Shown piece after piece: positions 5,699-8,465 of a stretch of DNA of 8,465 nucleotides. The translations under genes were made by a program, and so were the position numbers. The stretch is from an uncultured Prevotella sp. (GTDB taxonomy: Bacteria; Bacteroidota; Bacteroidia; Bacteroidales; Bacteroidaceae), in contig CAKQFW010000086.1 in the NCBI GenBank assembly GCA_934230965.1, positions 1 through 8,465 of the forward strand, read 5' to 3'. Position 1 is the stretch's first letter; every line of letters begins with the position of its first letter. The notes beneath the pieces were generated by a model. The model was not told the DNA's origin. It was given only the letters and a program-made list of their open reading frames with translations, and made no database searches.

Positions 5699-5741
5699 GC
5701 GAACCAAGAGCGCTATCCGCGTTCTTGGTTCGCTTTTTTTT
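5699..5741 (+). terminator. Rho-independent terminator of the acidic-tail protein gene
   Basis: A 14-pair stem (5699-5712 with 5720-5733, one G-T wobble) with a 7-base loop is followed by eight T residues at 5734-5741. It closes the transcript about 55 bases after the stop and isolates htpG from upstream transcription. Confidence 0.95.
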
Positions 5742-5751
5742 GTTTGTCATG

Positions 5752-5768
5752 TTGGCACACTATTTGCA
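5752..5768 (+). promoter_or_regulatory. Sigma-54 (-24/-12) promoter of htpG
   Basis: TTGGCAC (5752-5758), five bases, then TTGCA (5764-5768) agrees with the sigma-54 consensus YTGGCACGNNNNTTGCW at every fixed position but one (A for G at 5759). The GG and GC dinucleotides are exactly 12 bases apart, as required. The predicted start is near 5779, giving a leader of about 111 bases. It is just after a terminator and points to htpG. No good TAnnTTTG match with a TTG at 19-21 bases was found between 5742 and 5889. Confidence 0.7.
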
Positions 5769-5820
5769 TAAAACATGGTGAGAGCGTTTATGTGCTTCAT
5801 GTAGCCATAAGCCCTCATGC

Positions 5821-5849
5821 TGATAAACACTGATAAATGTAGTGATAAA
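5821..5849 (+). repeat. Three direct TGATAAA repeats in the htpG leader
   Basis: Identical 7-base words begin at 5821, 5831 and 5843, spaced 10 and 12 bases apart, about one helical turn. They lie 41-69 bases before the htpG start and inside the leader predicted from the sigma-54 promoter. The region is A/T-rich, so chance is possible. Confidence 0.35.
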
Positions 5850-5889
5850 ATAGATATAATAACAGAAACAAAAAATAATATATACAATT

Positions 5890-7944
5890 ATGCAGAAAGG
5901 TAATATCGGGGTTACAACCGAGAACATATTCCCCGTCATCAAAAAGTTCCTTTATTCAGACCATGAGATTTTCTTGCGCGAGATGGTGTCGAACGCTGTC
6001 GACGCAACACAGAAGATGAAGACGCTGGCTGAGCGCGGCGACTTCAAGGGCGAGCAGGGCGACCTCACCGTGCGTGTAAGTCTTGATGCCGACAAGGGCA
6101 CGCTGACCATCAGCGACCGTGGTATCGGCATGACAGAGGAAGAGATTGACAAGTATATCAACCAGATAGCCTTTTCAGGCGTAAACGATTTCCTCGACAA
6201 ATATAAGGATAACGCCAATGCTATTATTGGACACTTCGGTCTTGGATTCTACTCATCATTCATGGTGAGCAAGAAGGTAGAGATTGTTACCCGCAGCTAT
6301 AAAGAGGGTGCCAAGGCTGTGAAATGGAGCTGCGATGGTAGCCCCGAGTTTGAGATTAGCGATGCCGAGAAAGAAGATCGTGGCTCAGACATCATTCTTT
6401 ATATTGACGACGACTGCAAAGAGTTCCTCGACAAGATAAAGATACAAGAGCTGCTGAACAAGTATTGCAAGTTTATGCCTGTGCCCGTGGCCTTCGGCAA
6501 GAAGACCGAATGGAAGGATGGCAAGCAGGTAGAGACTGAAGAAGACAACGTCATCAACAACGTTGAGCCGCTGTGGACCAAGACTCCCAGCACGCTGAAG
6601 GATGAAGATTATAAGTCGTTCTACCGCACGCTCTATCCTATGCAAGACGAGCCACTGTTCTGGATACACCTTAACGTTGATTATCCTTTCAACCTCACAG
6701 GTATTCTTTACTTCCCCCGCATCAAGAGCAATCTCGAGTTGCAGCGCAACAAGATACAGCTCTACTGCAACCAGGTGTTTGTTACCGATCAGGTAGAAGG
6801 CATCGTGCCCGAGTTCCTTACTCTGCTGCACGGTGTTATCGATTCGCCCGACATCCCCTTGAACGTAAGCCGTTCATATCTGCAGAGCGATGCTAACGTG
6901 AAGAAGATTTCGACCTACATCACCAAGAAGGTGGCCGACCGCCTGAACAGCATCTTTAAAGAGAACCGTAAAGAGTATGAAGAGAAGTGGGACGACCTGA
7001 AGCTCTTCATCCACTATGGCATGCTGTCGCAAGACGACTTCTATGATCGTGCTAAAGATTTCGCCCTCTTGAAGGATGTTGATGGCAAGCACTATACCTA
7101 CGACGAGTATAAAACCCTTATTAAGGATAACCAAACCGACAAGGATGGCAACCTCGTTTACCTCTATGCCACCGATAAAGAGGGTCAGTATAGCTTTATC
7201 GAGAGCGCTAAGGCCAAAGGTTATAGCGTGTTGCTGTTTGATGGTCAGCTCGATGTTCCTATGGCTTCAATGCTTGAGCAGAAGTTGGAGAAGAGTCGCT
7301 TTACACGTGTCGACAGCGACGTGGTAGACCACCTCATTGTGAAAGACGACAAGAAGGAAGAGACCCTTGACAAGGAGACAAGTGACAATTTGTCAGAGAT
7401 GTTCCGTTCGCAGATGCCAAATATTGACAAGGCCGAGTTCTATGTTCAGGTAGAGTCGTTGGGCGAGCAAGCACTGCCTGTTATCATCACTCAGAGCGAG
7501 TATATGCGTCGTATGAAGGAGATGAGCCGCTACCAGGCAGGCATGGCCTTCTATGCACAGATGCCTGACGCTTACAATATTGTGCTGAACAGCGACCACG
7601 CCCTCATTAAGGGCATTGTTGAGAGCGAGAACGCCGCTTGTGCCGAAGCGCTGAAGCCCGTGGTAAGCGAGATGAAGGGTCTTGAGGCTCGTATTGCCGC
7701 CTTGCACCAGAGCCAGAATGGTAAGAAGCCCGAAGAGGTAACACAGGACGAGAAAGACGACCTGAAGAACACAGAGAAGAGTCTTGACGAGCAGCGCACA
7801 AAGAAAAAAGATATCCTCACCGGCTTTGCTAAGGATAACAAGGTTGTGCATCAGCTTATCGACCTCGCTTTGCTGCAGAACGGCATGCTGAAGGGTGCTG
7901 CCCTTGATGCTTTCTTGAAGCGCTCAGTAGATATGATTAAGTAA
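5890..7944 (+). CDS. htpG: Molecular chaperone HtpG (bacterial Hsp90)
   Basis: A 684-residue cytoplasmic ATP-driven dimeric chaperone that remodels client proteins, often with DnaK. The N-terminal GHKL ATPase domain has LREMVSNAVDA (29-39, with catalytic E31 and Mg-binding N35), DRGIGM (76-81) and GHFGLGFYSS (114-123) as lid and glycine motifs. The middle domain carries NVSRSYLQ (325-332), with R328 the conserved arginine that contacts the ATP gamma phosphate. The C-terminal part after about 500 contains a charged segment (about 605-645) before the end. Length is larger than E. coli HtpG (624), as expected for the Bacteroidetes type. ATG at 5890 follows an A/T-rich stretch, and the N-terminus MQKGNIGVTTENIFPVIKKF matches the family. 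Codons are richer in G/C than in the small genes at left, fitting high expression. Confidence 0.98.
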   Translation: MQKGNIGVTTENIFPVIKKFLYSDHEIFLREMVSNAVDATQKMKTLAERGDFKGEQGDLTVRVSLDADKGTLTISDRGIGMTEEEIDKYINQIAFSGVNDFLDKYKDNANAIIGHFGLGFYSSFMVSKKVEIVTRSYKEGAKAVKWSCDGSPEFEISDAEKEDRGSDIILYIDDDCKEFLDKIKIQELLNKYCKFMPVPVAFGKKTEWKDGKQVETEEDNVINNVEPLWTKTPSTLKDEDYKSFYRTLYPMQDEPLFWIHLNVDYPFNLTGILYFPRIKSNLELQRNKIQLYCNQVFVTDQVEGIVPEFLTLLHGVIDSPDIPLNVSRSYLQSDANVKKISTYITKKVADRLNSIFKENRKEYEEKWDDLKLFIHYGMLSQDDFYDRAKDFALLKDVDGKHYTYDEYKTLIKDNQTDKDGNLVYLYATDKEGQYSFIESAKAKGYSVLLFDGQLDVPMASMLEQKLEKSRFTRVDSDVVDHLIVKDDKKEETLDKETSDNLSEMFRSQMPNIDKAEFYVQVESLGEQALPVIITQSEYMRRMKEMSRYQAGMAFYAQMPDAYNIVLNSDHALIKGIVESENAACAEALKPVVSEMKGLEARIAALHQSQNGKKPEEVTQDEKDDLKNTEKSLDEQRTKKKDILTGFAKDNKVVHQLIDLALLQNGMLKGAALDAFLKRSVDMIK

Positions 7945-7956
7945 AGGCTTTTCATG

Positions 7957-8038
7957 CAATAGCCGATAATGGTGCTATTCATACAATAACTGAAAGTAAG
8001 GTTATTGGTGCAATAGCTGACAGTAAAACTATATTATA
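7957..8038 (+). repeat. Three tandem 27-28 base hairpin units after htpG
   Basis: Units begin with CAATA at 7957, 7984 and 8011, with a partial fourth at 8039. Unit 1 pairs AATAGC (7958-7963) with GCTATT (7974-7979). Unit 2 pairs CAATAAC (7984-7990) with GTTATTG (8001-8007). Both have 10-base loops. The G-C pair of unit 1 is an A-T pair in unit 2, a compensating change. Unit 3 keeps the left arm but only four pairs. They lie between the htpG stop and its terminator, so would be in the 3' UTR. Confidence 0.65.
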
Positions 8039-8045
8039 CAATAAT

Positions 8046-8096
8046 AGGTAGGAGATAACCACTCGTGTTGCGGGTAGTTATCTCCTACCTTTTTTT
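8046..8096 (+). terminator. Rho-independent terminator of htpG
   Basis: A perfect 13-pair stem GGTAGGAGATAAC/GTTATCTCCTACC (8047-8059 with 8077-8089) is extended by an inner 5-pair stem and followed by seven T residues (8090-8096). Confidence 0.95.
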
Positions 8097-8102
8097 GTCG
8101 CC

Positions 8103-8126
8103 TCTTGCTTAGCAAGGTCTTTTTTT
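8103..8126 (+). terminator. Weak second terminator
   Basis: CTTGC (8104-8108) pairs with GCAAG (8112-8116) around TTA, followed after three bases by seven T residues. The stem is short, so it may only back up the terminator before it. Confidence 0.4.
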
Positions 8127-8133
8127 GGCTCAT

Positions 8134-8332
8134 ATAATATTGTTGCGTTTTTAACAATTTAATAATATGTTATTGCGAGTATTTATTTTTATCTAAACGG
8201 TTGCGCCCCTTTAAGTAGGAAGGTGGCCTATTTGGATAATTCATGGATTAATTCGTGGATAATTCATGGAAATTCGTGTTCAAGAAAACGCGCGAAGCGC
8301 GAAATATATTGTTAAAAACACAACATTATTAT
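8134..8332. repeat. 199-base element with 25-base inverted ends, MITE-like
   Basis: Bases 8134-8158 and the reverse complement of 8308-8332 agree at 23 of 25 positions, sharing GTTTTTAACAAT. The interior holds dispersed repeat copy B and no reading frame. Small size, inverted ends and lack of a gene resemble a miniature inverted-repeat element, but I see no clear target-site duplication. It could instead be a long-range RNA or DNA fold. Confidence 0.5.
8229..8303 (-). repeat. Dispersed intergenic repeat, copy B (inverted)
   Basis: This is the reverse complement counterpart of 84-158, differing by a few substitutions and two one-base indels. Its hairpin has the same CGCGC/GCGCG stem at 8288-8300 with loop GAA, where copy A has TAT. 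The stem is kept while the loop drifts, which suggests the fold matters or the family is young. Confidence 0.8.
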
Positions 8333-8369
8333 CTGAACCGTTCTTCTGGGTATTGTATATTCCTTCAAC

Positions 8370-8465
8370 GTTGGTTTGGATTTGATTCGATTTTCTTCAA
8401 AGTAGGTTTGGATTTGATGTGATTTTCTTCAAAGTAGGTTTGGATTTGATGTGATTTTCTTCAAA
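8370..8465. repeat. 32-base tandem repeat running off the window end
   Basis: Units at 8402-8433 and 8434-8465 are identical, and the unit at 8370-8401 differs from them at three positions. A fainter partial unit can be seen just before (about 8355-8369). Units abut without spacers, so this is not a CRISPR array. The period is not a multiple of three and each unit has stops on both strands, so it is non-coding. The array probably continues to the right. Confidence 0.9.

Noticed and set aside
6385..6831. Long open frames antisense to htpG, including one of 148 codons
   Set aside because: They fully overlap a clear HtpG coding frame, have no promoter or family features, and arise from its codon bias.
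8141..8158. boxA-like GCGTTTTTAACAAT as a second rRNA-type leader
   Set aside because: It is one end of the 25-base inverted repeat, has no fitting promoter before it and no gene after it.
8370..8465. Start of a CRISPR array at the right edge
   Set aside because: The 32-base units follow each other directly with no spacers and no cas gene is present; it is a plain tandem repeat.

Overview
The window looks like chromosomal DNA of a Bacteroidales bacterium, most likely Prevotella or a close relative. This rests on three things. Several promoters have the Bacteroidetes form (TTG, 19-20 bases, then TAnnTTTG). Start codons follow A/T-rich sequence and not Shine-Dalgarno sites. The RarA, HtpG and 2-hydroxyacid dehydrogenase proteins read as Bacteroidales types. 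This is judged by eye; no database search was possible.

Bases 1-483 hold no gene. They contain the terminator of a gene lying to the left, one copy of a dispersed repeat (84-158), a strong hairpin (184-210), and two plus-strand promoters. The first promoter is followed by a dyad and a boxA-like element, which together resemble an rRNA operon leader. Next come a small two-helix membrane protein (484-900) and a short protein with one free-standing helicase-associated (HA) domain and a hexapeptide-repeat tail (1046-1363). A tRNA-Arg(ACG) with its own promoter and terminator lies convergent to them on the minus strand.

From 1714 to 4593 the minus strand carries a compact three-gene operon: rarA (replication-fork AAA+ ATPase), a glycerate/hydroxypyruvate-type 2-hydroxyacid dehydrogenase, and a TRIC/YicG-type membrane protein. 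The second and third genes overlap by an ATGA. The rarA promoter and a divergent plus-strand promoter stand back to back at 4614-4693.

The plus-strand promoter drives an unrecognised 269-residue protein with a very acidic C-terminal tail. A possible 41-codon leader ORF precedes it and ends in an ATGA overlap with its start. After a strong terminator comes htpG (Hsp90), whose upstream region carries an almost perfect sigma-54 (-24/-12) promoter and no convincing housekeeping promoter. Between the htpG stop and its terminator are three tandem 27-28 base units, the first two of which form hairpins with compensating base changes.

Bases 8100-8465 are non-coding: a weak second terminator, a roughly 199-base element with 25-base inverted ends that encloses a second, inverted copy of the dispersed repeat, and a 32-base tandem repeat running off the end. 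No defence island, CRISPR array, transposase or phage gene is visible. The most interesting signals are regulatory or structural: the sigma-54 htpG promoter, the covarying hairpins, the A19-U56 swap in the tRNA, the rRNA-like leader in front of a protein gene, and the orphan acidic protein.
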